Shown here: positions 12,291 to 23,010 of the stretch, piece by piece
How positions within the stretch are numbered: position 1 is the stretch's first letter
Layout of the letters: every line of letters starts with the position of its first letter
Assembly (NCBI GenBank): GCA_017893485.1
Contig: CM030365.1
Location: forward strand, 34,625,000-34,688,999
Direction of reading: 5' to 3'
DNA length: 64,000 nt
Origin: Hemerocallis citrina
Taxonomy: Eukaryota > Streptophyta > Magnoliopsida > Asparagales > Asphodelaceae
Made by a program: the position numbers and the translations under genes
The notes under the pieces: model-generated
The model's database searches: none
What the model was told of the DNA's origin: nothing
The model's input: only the letters and a program-made list of their open reading frames with translations

Positions 12291-12375
12291 AAACCCGCAA
12301 ACCCGCAAACCCGCAAACCCTATTATATAAACCCCTAACCCTAATCAAACCCTAACTAATACTGTTATAACCCTA
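12291..12375 (+). promoter_or_regulatory. S1 LTR promoter: AAACCCGC repeats, TATA box, telo-boxes
   Basis: Three tandem AAACCCGC-like units (12291-12316) precede tatataaa (12324-12331). Several ACCCTAA/AAACCCTA motifs follow up to 12375. Telo-boxes near the start site are known in promoters of growth-related plant genes; their use here is inferred. The same TATA plus telo-box order occurs at 15694 (S2), 18592 (LTR1) and 38642 (LTR2). Confidence 0.6.
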
Positions 12376-14358
12376 AACCCTGCCGCTAATCCTTCTTCTT
12401 CACCCCGTTTCCTTCTCCACCTCTCTCGCACGCCAGAACCCAAATTCCTCCACTCCGATCACCATCGCCATACCCAATCCGCCTCGTCGACCCCCACAGC
12501 CACCACCTCCATAACTCCATCACACATCGCCGCTCGCCAGCACCCACAGAGACCCCACCGTCGTCCTCAAATCTCCGAACCCATCCAACTCGCCTGCACC
12601 CAAACTCGACGCCTCCCTCACCTTCGCTCTCGACCTCCGACCATATCCCCATCCCCTCGACCGCCTCTACCTCTCCGCTGCGTCGCCAGACGCCGCCGAA
12701 CCCCAACGCCCACTCCCGCTCTCACCCTCTGTTCGAACCCACGAACAGAGCAGCCTCGCCATCGCCGCGCCATCGCTTCTCGACATCGTCGCCGCCGTCG
12801 CCGCACTCCGTCGCTGCCGCAGTCGCCGCCAACGAAGCACCCCGCCGTTACTCTCTCTAGCGCTCTGCTCGATCGAACGAAGAAGAAGAGGATTGGGGCG
12901 GGATCGAATCTCAAGCGTCCGATCGCTTTAAGATTCGTGCGATCGAGCCAGTGAGATCGCTGTTCGGTGTTTCACCCACAGGCGATCCGAGATCCGCTGT
13001 TCCCTGTGTGGATCAGATCCGCTGCGGAGGAGCTTTTCCATTGGCCGGCTTCGCTGTTTCCTGTTTTGGCCGCACCAGATCCGAAGCCGCTGTACGCTGT
13101 TCTGGGCCGATCCTGTGTGCGGGAAAACGCGATCTCCGATCAATTTTTGCACGCGCTTTTTGAGGACATCTTCGGGGATTTTTCTACTTAAATTGCTTCA
13201 ACAAGCGGAGTTTATAATCGTCGATTAAGGCAAGTATTCATCTTGTACATTTTATTGCTCTAGTACAAGTTTTCTTGAAAATACCACATATAGTTAGATT
13301 GTGACTCCCTTTGAAATATCATTGTAAATCAATTTTGAACCTTCAAACCCATAATTCTAAGAGTCACAAATCTTCCTCGTATTAAATAATAATCAATTGG
13401 ACTCTTTTACCCCCTTGAATACATGAATCACATGGACATATGAATTAAGGAGCCCTAAAAATTTGTAGATACATATATATTTAGTATTTTGACGAATTTG
13501 CGACTATTATGACTTGAAAAATATTTATTAGTTGCTGTTTTGACCTCCACGATTATGTATTTATGCTACTTAATAACGTAGACACCAAATTACATATTTC
13601 CAAGAAATCTACATTAGTAAATAAATTCTGAGTGTTGCTGTCTGAATATTCTTTTGTGGTTTCGACCCTTTTATCATTAGAATTTGGGCCCGAGCCCTGA
13701 ATATAAAATGTAGATCTGGATGTGTAGATATCGGTAGACTCCAAGTTGATCGAATTTGGAGTTACGGTCTAGGAGTTATGGCAGTTATACTGCAGCTGTG
13801 TCAGTAGACGCAGTTTTGCAAAAACTGCTGTAATTATTTACTTTGCGAATTATTTTAGCTGTGTAAACAGCGAGCGTTTGACTCCAAATTTTATATGTAG
13901 CTGCTGGACACTATATAGGATATCTCCAATTTTTCCTAGAATTAAATCACAATATATTACACTTGTATGCTTGCTTGATAAGAGTTAATAAAAGTAACAA
14001 GCCGGGGTTATGGGAAAGACTATAGAATGGACAATATAGATAAGTGTACTCGGAAGGGGGCCCGTGTTTCCCAATACTTGGTTCATGAACTTGTTGTATC
14101 TTGTTCGATTCATGGAGTCGGTTACTCGGCTCATGAACTTGTTTGATTCTTGAACCCGTTGTGTGGTTCTTGAACTTGCTTGTGGATTCGCGAACTTGTT
14201 TCGTGAACTTGTTATTTAATTTCCGATTCATGAACCATGGCTTGCTTGATACTTGATACCTGAGTACACCGCCCTATAGACTCCATTACTAGGTCTAAAC
14301 GAAATTGTTTGGCTGTAGCAACCATGTAGTAAAAGAATGGATGCATGTCGTGCTACCT

Positions 14359-14470
14359 AGATAGTAATCACCACTAGACTTGAACTTGATAATTTGAGCT
14401 AGATAACTTGATACTTGAGACTAGATAACTTGATAACTTGAGTTAGACAACTTGATACTTGGACTTGACA
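14359..14470 (+). repeat. Degenerate ACTTGAT repeat in S1
   Basis: Imperfect repeats of acttgata/acttgag. A different simple repeat fills the neighbouring slot in other A-family LTRs (TACTGT at 20585; CTTGACACG type at 17680-17830 in S2). Confidence 0.7.
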
Positions 14471-14780
14471 TTTGAGACCTGACATTCAAAATAACATATG
14501 ACACTAGACTTGAGGTTGTCGCTTGATATTAAATACCCTTATAGGTGTACCTGACATGTGTTTCACCACTAGCAGTTGTTATCCAATCTAGTTATTAAAA
14601 TGTTTTCTCTTGCTAGCTAGCCTTTGAATTTGCCTACTACTTCTTATAACTCTGCTTATTCTTGATTCCAATTCTTGTTTTCCTTACTTGTACGTGCTTT
14701 CACTATTTGTGACCCTAGCTTGCACTAAGGGTATTTTCTTTTGTTTCCCCTTTGTTTTCCTGTTTATGTTTATTAAACAG

Positions 14781-14851
14781 ACTTTGGAGACGAGCTGCCT
14801 GCCGGAATTGGTGAGCAGACATTTCAGGTTTTGCTTGGAGCAAGGACCTGA
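14781..14851 (+). CDS. LTR exon-like frame, copy in S1 (read-through of the usual stop)
   Basis: AAACAG ends at 14780; then AC and 14 codons give FGDELPAGIGEQTF. The 15th codon, a stop in every other copy, is CAG here (14825-14827), and the frame runs on to TGA at 14849-14851. Pattern and register match the six other copies. A stop-to-CAG change in one copy, or loss of CAG-derived stops in others, cannot be told apart here. Confidence 0.5.
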
Positions 14852-15261
14852 TTAAATAGTTGCTTTTCTTAAGGTATTTATTTCTTCTGCTGTATAAGAC
14901 TTGTTTCCGAGTTTACACTTGATCCAGACATGGAAACTATTTGAATATTATTACTTGTTTAAATTGTTTTCTGTTGCTTAATAAATTATTCATGCATGCT
15001 TGGTTATATATAAATCTAGTTATATTCTTGATTGATGCTGAGTCGATCCTACAGCTTATGGATGATGTAAAAAAATCATTCGCTGGGCTTCGTCACGTGC
15101 TCGTATTCCATATTTTTGGGAAGCGGGGCGTGACATTTTGAATCCTATACAATTTATCCTAATCAATCCTATTAAACTAATCCTATTAGTACTCCTAAAC
15201 TATCCACAACCCAATACCCAATTACCCACCTCATATTTCTAAACCCTAAATACACCCTATA

Positions 15262-18200
15262 TGTAACCCCTGTTTTTCATTTTGTGAATTTTTGAGTGTA
15301 TTTTTCGTTTTGGTGTATTTTCTCTCTTGTATTCTTTCTGAACCGTATATTGGAGGTTGTTTTCAATATATATATTCGTTTTATTTTATTTTGAGCTCCT
15401 TGTGTTTGATTGATTGTCTCTTTTGTTTCGTTCTTCATTTATTTTATTTTTTTGTTCTTCCTTTATTTTGGGTCTCGTTCTCTTTATTTTGTTCTTGGGA
15501 GCTTGAGATGGTGGTGATTGGGCGTCCTATTTTCTAATCTTTTTGTTTGAACCCTATTTGACTACCAAAGCCAAATTAAAAATCCCACAACCCTATTTGT
15601 TTTCCTATTTGATTGACCCAAGTCCATAACCCATTTGGTAAACCTACTACTACTCCTAATACCCATTAACCCATTAACCCGCATCTTAAACCCTATATAT
15701 AAACCCTCTCATCTAAACCCTAACCCTAAATACTCATCCCCTCCAATACCCGACCTCCTTCTCTCTCTCTCTCTCCCGTGCTTGCGCCGCTCACCAGCCC
15801 GACCCGACCCCTAGGCCGACAGCCCCCTTCCGGCCTGCACCATTCCCAACCACCTCTCCCTTTCTCCCTCTCGGCCTGCACCCAAACCCGAGCCCCTATC
15901 TCCTCCCCCCTTTGGCCGACATCTCCTTGCACCTCTTACACCGCCATACAAATCCTAGTTCTCTTCGTGGTGTGCTCGCTCTCGTGATCTCCTTCGCTAT
16001 CTTGTTACTTCGCGCGTACAAAAGGGTTGTGCGTGTGTGATTCGTGATTTGCATTGGATCGTGGATTTTCGTTCGTGGATTTTGCTCGTTGTTGGGAATC
16101 CACTCCCGTTACTCTTGGGTTTCTTTGTTCTTCATCTTCGGTTAAGGCAAGTAACTTGTACTCCAATTCATTTATTTGATACAAGTCAAAAATACCACAT
16201 ATAGTGTAGTTGGATCTAGAGACGACTCTTGTTTGTGATATGCTTGATGGGTTTTGTCTCTATTATGAAAATTTGACCATAGATGACTCACGACACAATA
16301 TGGACATGAATTAACTTAGGTTTTACCCGTTCTTGATTTGGATCATGTATATGAGATTTGTGTGAGAATTCGTGTTTTGGTTGAGACCCATGTGATATAT
16401 TTAGTATGGACATGCTAGATACCCTAAATTATGATGTTTGGATACTTGGTAGACTCGATTTCATGTTTGGATGTGTTTGGATCAATTTTCTTGAATATAT
16501 GTTGATTTTGTTTTTAAGGGAAAAATCTGTATTTTGTTGCTGATGTGTTTTGTTTGCTATTTTGAACTGTCTTGAAGTCAATATCTTGATTTCGGTATAA
16601 AACAAGGGATTTAGAGAATTTCGTCTATTTTCAAACCCCCCTGACCTTGCTTAATTTTGTTTTCGTATGAATGAGTTATGACTGTTTTACTACAGAGGTG
16701 TCGATCTTTTCCAGATTCTGTTTTTCGGTAATTTTGATGACAAATCATTTTAAAGAACTATGCTACATATATTATTTTGATCCAAAACTTTGGTCAGTGT
16801 TTCTATATCTAGTGAGGGATTACACAGAATTTTAGTGAATTTTATTGATGAGTTTTATGTGTTGTTTCATGCTCGTTTATGAATTCTATACTTGCTGTAT
16901 TTTACTTGCTGCTCTGTAAAGAATCTTATTTTCACTATGATTCCTTACTGTATGAAAAATATTTGGGAAATATGAAAGTTAGTATATTTTATCTATTTTC
17001 ATATCCCTTTGGCGGAATTGGATTTCGTTTTACTGGTTGCGAGATATCATAGTTTTGGTACAGCAGTGTGGGGATTTCAGATTTGCCAAACTATGTTTTC
17101 TTGATGCTTTCTTATTTTTGATGACTGATCTAATTTTACTGGAAAAATCTGAAACTTTATATTTAGATACTGGACATATAGGGGAATACCCCAGATTTTT
17201 CATGGAATTATTTAATGTGTTTTCATGCTGTTCTGTTCTTGAATTCGTTTTCCTGATTTCTGGTTGAATCTATTTTCTGTATTCAAATCAGTTTTGAGTT
17301 ATGTTTTTGTGAATTAATATATGACTTATTTATATTCGCTAGATTCGTATGGAAATCTATTTTCCATATCCTTAGACGGATCCAGATTTGCTTATTTGTA
17401 ACACTGGGAATCACTATTTTACTACAGTATGGTCTTGCTGTCCTGAACTTGAAATTTGTCTATTTTATTCTTTCATGTATTATCTTGCACTCGTACATAT
17501 TTATCTTGCAACTTGAACTTACCACATGATCATGCTATGTTATTCTTGATATATTTTGCACATATACATGCTTGTTTGACATTAATAATAAATAACCAAG
17601 CTGGGGTTTAAGGGACAGATCTAATAGTGGATAATTTAGAAATGTGTACTCGGAAGGGGATCCACTGATCCTACGTGATTACTTGAGACATGATACTTGA
17701 CACGTGATTACTTGATACTTGCACGCAAGACACGATACTTGCCACTTGCACAACTTGACACGTGATTACATGATACATGATACTTGGAGCTTGGAGCTCG
17801 ATTACTTGACTTGTCCCAGAGTATACTGCCCTCTATGGTCCACTACGAAATCTAAAGCGAAACTGTTTTGATATAGCAACCATGCTGTATGGGATGCATG
17901 AAGTGCTACCTAGATAGTAATCACTACAAGACTTGAACATAATACTTGAACATGATACATGCTTGCTTGATACTTGACTACATGATACATGATACTTGTT
18001 TACACGATACTTGATTACTTGACACTTGATTCATGCCATTTACACTTATTCACTTTGCTATGCTAGTTGATTATGTTAACATCATACTTATACCATGTTG
18101 CTAGTTAGTTTTTCCATGTACTTGTATCCTACATTATAAGTGGTCCGTAACTTGCAATTGACGGGTACTTATTTTTCTCTTTTCCTCTTTCCTACATTCA

Positions 18201-18591
18201 TTGAATTGCAGATTTTGGAGAACAGGTTCCAAATGGTATCGGAGACATGAAGTATTAGTGATGGATTTTATTATTATTATTTCTTGTAGCTTGCTTGAAC
18301 AATATTGTATTTTGAGACTTGGGTTTATTCTTATATTTGGGCGATGTGACCCAAGATATTTGTTTTATTCAGATCATGACTATTTGAGATTTATATATTT
18401 AGTTTCAAGTATTCTTGTTAATATTTTGGCTCATTATGTGCAAGTGGTTGATTCTTTTGCTTCTGACTCTGATGATCCTTGGGAATGTTGTAAAGATTTC
18501 TTGAACAGCTTATGGATGATGAAAATCATTCGCTGTGCTTTTGTTACGTATCCGTATTCCGTATTCTTTTTGGGAAGCGAGGCGTGACACT
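15262..18591 (+). mobile_element. Solo LTR S2 (A family)
   Basis: 3330 bp. It starts TGTAACCCC and ends GAGGCGTGACA, with the exact duplication ctata (15257-15261, 18592-18596). It landed in the TATA region of LTR1, about 120 bp after the S1 site. It carries its own TATA box (15694), a CT-rich and GC-rich leader, donor-like TTAAG|GCAAGT at 16147, T-rich stretch, acceptor-like ATTGCAG (18205-18211) and the 47-nt frame. No gene beyond this. Confidence 0.95.
18212..18258 (+). CDS. LTR exon-like frame, copy in S2
   Basis: Acceptor-like TTGAATTGCAG, then AT, 14 codons and TAG (47 nt). The peptide is FGEQVPNGIGDMKY. It differs from the S1 copy mostly at third bases in the core (CCT/CCA, GGA/GGT, ATT/ATC, GGT/GGA). 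It ends in an aromatic residue plus stop, like the A and D copies. Confidence 0.5.
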
Positions 18592-20584
18592 ATATATATA
18601 GTCTCTCCCTAAAACCTAAACCCTAACCCTAACTCCTATCCACCCGGCCTCCCTCTCTTCCATGTTGCGTCAGCCGCCAACACCCCAACCCTACACCGGA
18701 CGCCCTCCACCTTCGGCTTGTGCACCCAACACCCGACCAAGCCCATCCCGGTCACCCCTACCATTGCCGACCACCCAAGCTGCAACCTCCTACACTGAGC
18801 ACCACCATCTCTTCCCCTTACCGTTCCCTTGGCCGTCCGTCACCGTCGGCCAGCAGCAACGCTGGCAGTAGCAACAGCAGCAGCCGCAAGGAGCTCGACG
18901 CTCCCTCTCTCTCTCTCTTGCTCTTGGGTTTTGCATGTGTACAGAGTTTCACGTGTGATCGTTGGTTCGTGGATTGGCGTTCGTAGATTTGTTTGTTGCC
19001 CAGAAATTCGTTTCCGTTATTCTTGGTGTTCTTCATTTCTGTTTTCGGTTACGGCAAGTAACTTGTACTCAAATTTTTTTGTATGATACAAGTCAAAAAT
19101 ACCGCTTATAGTGTAGTTGGGTTCTAGATACAATTCGTGTGTGTGTTATTTTTGATGAGTTTTGTCTCTATTATGCTATTTTACCAAAGTTGCCTCATGA
19201 CACAAAATCGACATGAAAACAATTAGGCTTGACCGTTCTTGATATATTCATATATGTGAGATAATTAGGTGAAATTATGTGTTTGATGAGATCCATTTGA
19301 TATGATGGTTGTGAATATGTTATATACTCTATTTCATGATGTTTGGACACTTAGTAGACTCTATACCATGTTTGATTGTGATTGGAACAAGTTTCGTATG
19401 ATTTATGGTGGTTTTGTTGTTAGAGAAAAATCTGTAATTGTCGATGATCAGTTTTGATTTGTATTTTACATCATATTAAGGTCAGAATTCTTAATTTTTG
19501 TACTAGACATAAATTGTAGAAAAATCTTTCTTCTTACCAAATTTTTTGATGTTGACCGATTTCGTTTTCGTATGAGTGAGTTATGGCTATTTTACTACAG
19601 AGGTGTATTCTATTTCCAGATTTCGTTCTTGATGATTTTGATGATTAAATTATTTTGATACTAGTCCTAACTATATTATTTTGATCTGACACTTTGCACA
19701 GTATTTCTACACCTATTTAGGGACTAACCACAATTTTGATGGATATTATTGATGAGTTTTATATGCCGTTTCATGCTTGTTTATATAAGCTATACTTGCT
19801 GTATTTTGCTCGCTATCCTGTAAAGAATCGTATTTTCACCCTATTTTCTTTTACTGTACGGAAAATATTTATGAAATATGAAAGTTATCTTATTTTGTCT
19901 ATTTTCATCTTCCTTTGGCGGATTTGGATTTCGATTCACGGTTTGCGAGATATTACAGTTTTCCTACAACAGTGTTGGGAATTCCAGATTTGCCAAACTA
20001 TCATTTCTTGATGTTTTCTGATTTTTGTTGACTGAACTAATTTTACTGGAATATTATGAAACTCTTTATTCTGATACTAGACATATAGGGGATTATCCCA
20101 GATTTTTCCTGGATTTATTTGAGGAGTTTTAATGCTGTTTTCCTGACTGAGAATTCGATTTACTGATTTTTGGCTGAACGTATTTTCTGCATTCAAATCA
20201 GTTTTGAGTTGTGTTTTTCAAAAATACTATATGACTTATATATAATCTCTGGATTCGTGTGGAAGTCTATTTTCTAGATTCTTCAACGGATTTAGATTTG
20301 GATTTCTGTAGTAATGGGGATCACTATTTTAGTACTGTACTGTCATGCAACCCTGAATATGAACATACACTGTTTTGATCGTTTATGTGACCGTACATCA
20401 TCTATACATGTTTATTTATTTTACTAAACCAAATACTGATTATACCATGACAATTTGACACTATTTCATGCACTATCCTGTCTGTTGATAACCATAATAA
20501 AAGTGATCAAGCCGGGGTTTCTTAAGGGAAGATCTAGTAGTGGAATATATGGAAACGTGTACTTGGAAGGGAACTAGTGTTCCA

Positions 20585-20680
20585 TACTGTTACTATTACT
20601 GTTACTGTTACTACTACTGTTACTGTTACTTTTACTACTACTGTTACTGTTACTTTTACTGCTACTGCTACTGTTACTGA
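20585..20680 (+). repeat. TACTGT/TACTAC microsatellite in LTR1
   Basis: Imperfect array of tactgt and tactac units. LTR2 carries a longer version at 40628-40752, so the array has changed length since the two LTRs separated. Confidence 0.9.
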
Positions 20681-21127
20681 TTCCTGAGTACACTACCCCA
20701 TTATGGTCCACTATGAAATCTAAAAGCAAAACTATTTGTTGTAACAACCATGTGTTATATTTTGGGGTGCATGAACTGATACCTAGCTAGTAATACACAC
20801 AAGACTGTAAGAACATCAGACTGATACAGTTAGACTGATACTGTTGGACTGATACTGTTATACTGTTACACTAATATACTGAACTTACTGTTACTGGACA
20901 CTGTTAGATGCCATATGACACTATACTTGACACATTCATTTGTACTGTTAGTATACCATGCTAGTTGACTTTGTTTTACTGATTCATGCTAGTTATTACT
21001 GTTGATGCATTATTCCCTGCTATTTGTTTACCTTTCTGTACTTGTATCCTACATTATAAGTGACCCGTAACTTGCAATTGACGGATACTTGTTTTCTCTT
21101 TCCTTCTCCTACAATTATTAATTGCAA

Positions 21128-21174
21128 ATCAGGATGGCCAGCTGCCCGACGACATTGGCGAAATAAGATATTAG
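21128..21174 (+). CDS. LTR exon-like frame, copy in LTR1
   Basis: Two nt, 14 codons and TAG (47 nt), in register with the other copies; the core peptide is QLPDDIGEIRY. The acceptor AG at the shared position has become AA (TTGCAA), but a new CAG lies 5 nt downstream. LTR2 has the same changes at 41204-41250. Confidence 0.45.
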
Positions 21175-21527
21175 TGCTAGATTTCTTGTTTATTAGTATT
21201 GCTATTATTGTTGCTTTGAATAATGTATTTTGAGTACTTGGATGGTTCCTTTATATTTTTTTGGGCGATGTGACCCAAGATTTTATTTTGTCCAGATTCT
21301 GATTTATTTGAGATTGATACATTTTGTTTCAAGTAAATTCTGTTGGTTCATTAATTTAATTTTGCATGTGTGTGGTTGATTCTATTTTGCTTCCGACTCT
21401 GATTATTTTGTGAGATATTGTAAAGATTCCAGAACAGCTTATGGATAATGCAAATCATTCGCTGGGTTGAGTTGGGTATTCGTATTCCGTATTCTTTTTG
21501 GGAAGCGGGACGTGACAAGGATTTTAA

Positions 21528-21539
21528 TGGTATCATAGC
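21528..21539 (+). other. Primer-binding site of element A
   Basis: tggtatcatagc, 10 nt after the LTR1 end; one mismatch from TGGTATCAGAGC, the complement of the plant initiator-Met tRNA 3' end. The second body has the same site at 41604-41615. Confidence 0.85.
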
Positions 21540-21690
21540 TCAGGTTTGGCTGATGTATTAATTGCCTAATATATTAGAAAAGCTTGGCTCGAACTGGGAT
21601 CGACTCAATATTTCACCAACCATGCATGCATAAATGAATTATTATCAACTTTGATTCTGGATGCTAATTGTTTTGATTTTTGGTGCAGCT

Positions 21691-22853
21691 ATGGCTCGTG
21701 GGAATTGTTCTCAGCTTGATCCAATGAGGCTATCACTGCTGTACTTGAGCGGCTGATTAATCAACAACAAAACCACAGTGATCTTGTGATGGATGCTCTT
21801 AAAGCTGCCTGGGTTTCGCCTCCCGTTGTGCCTGTACAGGCAAATCTTCTACCGCGTCTAGGAACAGTTACGGATTTTATGATGCTGCAAACCGACCGCT
21901 TTTCCGGCACTGAGACGCCTTTGGAGGCTGAACAGTGGTTGATCCGGATCGAGCGCTTGCTCTTGGCGGCACGTGTTACCGAGGCTGATAGGGTGGACGT
22001 GGTTTCCATCCAGCTGGTGGATTTGGCTCATATTTGGTGGATGGCCGAGTCCGAGCGACTTGAGAGGCCTATTGCTTGGACTACTTTCACTTGGGGATTC
22101 TGGGAGAAGTTCTTCCTCAGTAGTACTCGAGTTGGGATGGAACAACAATTCCTGGCCCTAAAATAGGTTAAGTCATTATTCTTTTTTGGAATTTTGTTAC
22201 ATAACTGTCGAAACAATGTTGTAACATCGACTTCTTGAAATAGGGCTCCAGGTCAGTAGAGGAGTACGCAGCTGAGTTTACTAGTTCTTGTGGCTACCGA
22301 AGAGGATAGGGCTCGTAGATTCATGAACGGGCTTGAGCAGAATATCAAGAGGCATCTTGTCTCTCTCTATTTGCGTACTTATGTTGAAGCTCTTGACGCA
22401 GCACGAGCTCAGGAGTAGGCTCGTGGTGGTTTGATTCCTTCTCCGTGGACTGTTCCGCATTCTACTGCTAGGCCTTCTGGTGATCCTGTTCGGAGGACTG
22501 TCCCAACCCATCCGGTCAGGGCAACTCCGTATCCTTCTGCTGGTTTCCAGAATGGTGGTTTTTGTGACTTCTGTCAGATGTCTGGGTATGAGCGTAAGAA
22601 TTGTTGGGGCATCAACCACCGATAGTTTAGGTGTGGCGCCACTGATCATTCAGTACGCGATTGTCCGTAGCAGCAGTAGGTGGCTCTACCAGCCAGGGGT
22701 CCTGTTCAGTAGGCAGGCCCAGCTCGTGGTCCAGTTAGGCCTCCTCTTTCTCCTCAGCATCAGATTGTCGGTCAGAGGATCGCTGTTCCGAGGAGATGTC
22801 AGGCTTTCAACTTGCTGCTGCAGATGCTGAAACAGCTGAAGGAGTTGTGGAAT
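21691..22853 (+). pseudogene. gag: Element A gag, first body
   Basis: Gag forms the virus-like particle. The ATG at 21691 starts MARGN and is chosen because the second body has an intact frame from the same ATG (41767). A small lesion near 21721 shifts the frame here; the readable part resumes at 21786. The retrotransposon gag domain spans WLIRIERLL to EQQFLALK. A 77-bp intron-like insertion follows (22167-22243). The zinc-finger region reads CDFCQMSGYERKNC near 22560-22605, with a second Cys/His cluster near 22630-22670. In-frame TAGs sit at ancestral CAG codons near 22166, 22416, 22621 and 22667-22680. AG sits 2 nt before the start codon (TGGTGCAG|ctATG), resembling a splice acceptor. Confidence 0.85.
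22167..22243 (+). other. Intron-like insertion in element A gag (77 bp)
   Basis: It starts GTTAAGT and ends TTGAAATAG. It splits the gag domain between FLALK and GSRSVEEY, where element B gag (31063-31090 area) is continuous. Without it the domain stays in frame. Both ends carry aaatag, so a short duplication-type insertion is an alternative. The same insertion is present in the second body at 42244-42320. Confidence 0.55.
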
Positions 22854-23010
22854 GTATCTTTTGCTTTTTGTTTTGTTGTTGTTGTTTTGCTTTCTCTTGT
22901 TTCTTCCTTTTGGTCTTGTTTTGCTTTCTTTCCGTTATCTTTTTGCATTGTTGTTTTCCTTATCCTTGATTGTCTGCTTTTTTCTTTCTCCTTGTCTTTT
23001 GTTTCCTTAG
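22854..23010 (+). other. Intron-like insertion at the gag/protease border of A (157 bp)
   Basis: It starts GTATCTTTTGC, is very rich in T and C, and ends TTTGTTTCCTTAG. The flanks join in frame into the protease lead-in (VVLVCSFPARVLFDSG). Such pyrimidine-rich DNA with GT...AG ends is what a plant spliceosomal intron looks like. The second body has it at 42932-43088. Element B has a different 92-bp candidate at the equivalent border. Confidence 0.65.

Larger units (their letters stand above)
12027..15135 (+). mobile_element. Solo LTR S1 (A family)
   Basis: 3109 bp. It starts TGTAACTCC and ends GGGGCGTGACA, with the exact duplication ttttg on both sides (12022-12026, 15136-15140). It has the LTR gene-like order: TATA box 12324, telo-boxes, GC-rich leader (12380-12960), donor-like TTAAG|GCAAGT at 13230, T-rich stretch, ACTTGAT repeats (14359-14470), acceptor-like AAACAG at 14780. 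Absent from LTR2, so it inserted after the tandem structure formed or in LTR1 only. Confidence 0.95.
11702..21517 (+). mobile_element. LTR1 of element A, interrupted by S1 and S2
   Basis: LTR segments are 11702-12026, 15136-15261 and 18592-21517, about 3.37 kb when the solo LTRs are set aside. It starts TGTAACTCC and ends GGGACGTGACA. LTR2 (26402-26590 plus 38388-41593) has the same order and is nearly identical; for example a 91-codon shadow frame at 19736 recurs unchanged at 39779. It contains a TATA-like ctatatatatag (18592), a telo-box cluster (18609-18632), a GC-rich leader, a donor-like ACG|GCAAGT at 19054, a TACTGT repeat (20585-20680) and the 47-nt exon-like frame (21128). Confidence 0.93.

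Noticed and set aside
12330..12375. Possible interstitial telomere
   Set aside because: Only a few degenerate AAACCCTAA motifs, repeated in each A-family LTR at the promoter; it is an LTR feature.
12386..12914. Minus-strand frames in the GC-rich part of S1
   Set aside because: Antisense shadow of the GC-rich LTR leader; no homologous frame in sister LTRs.
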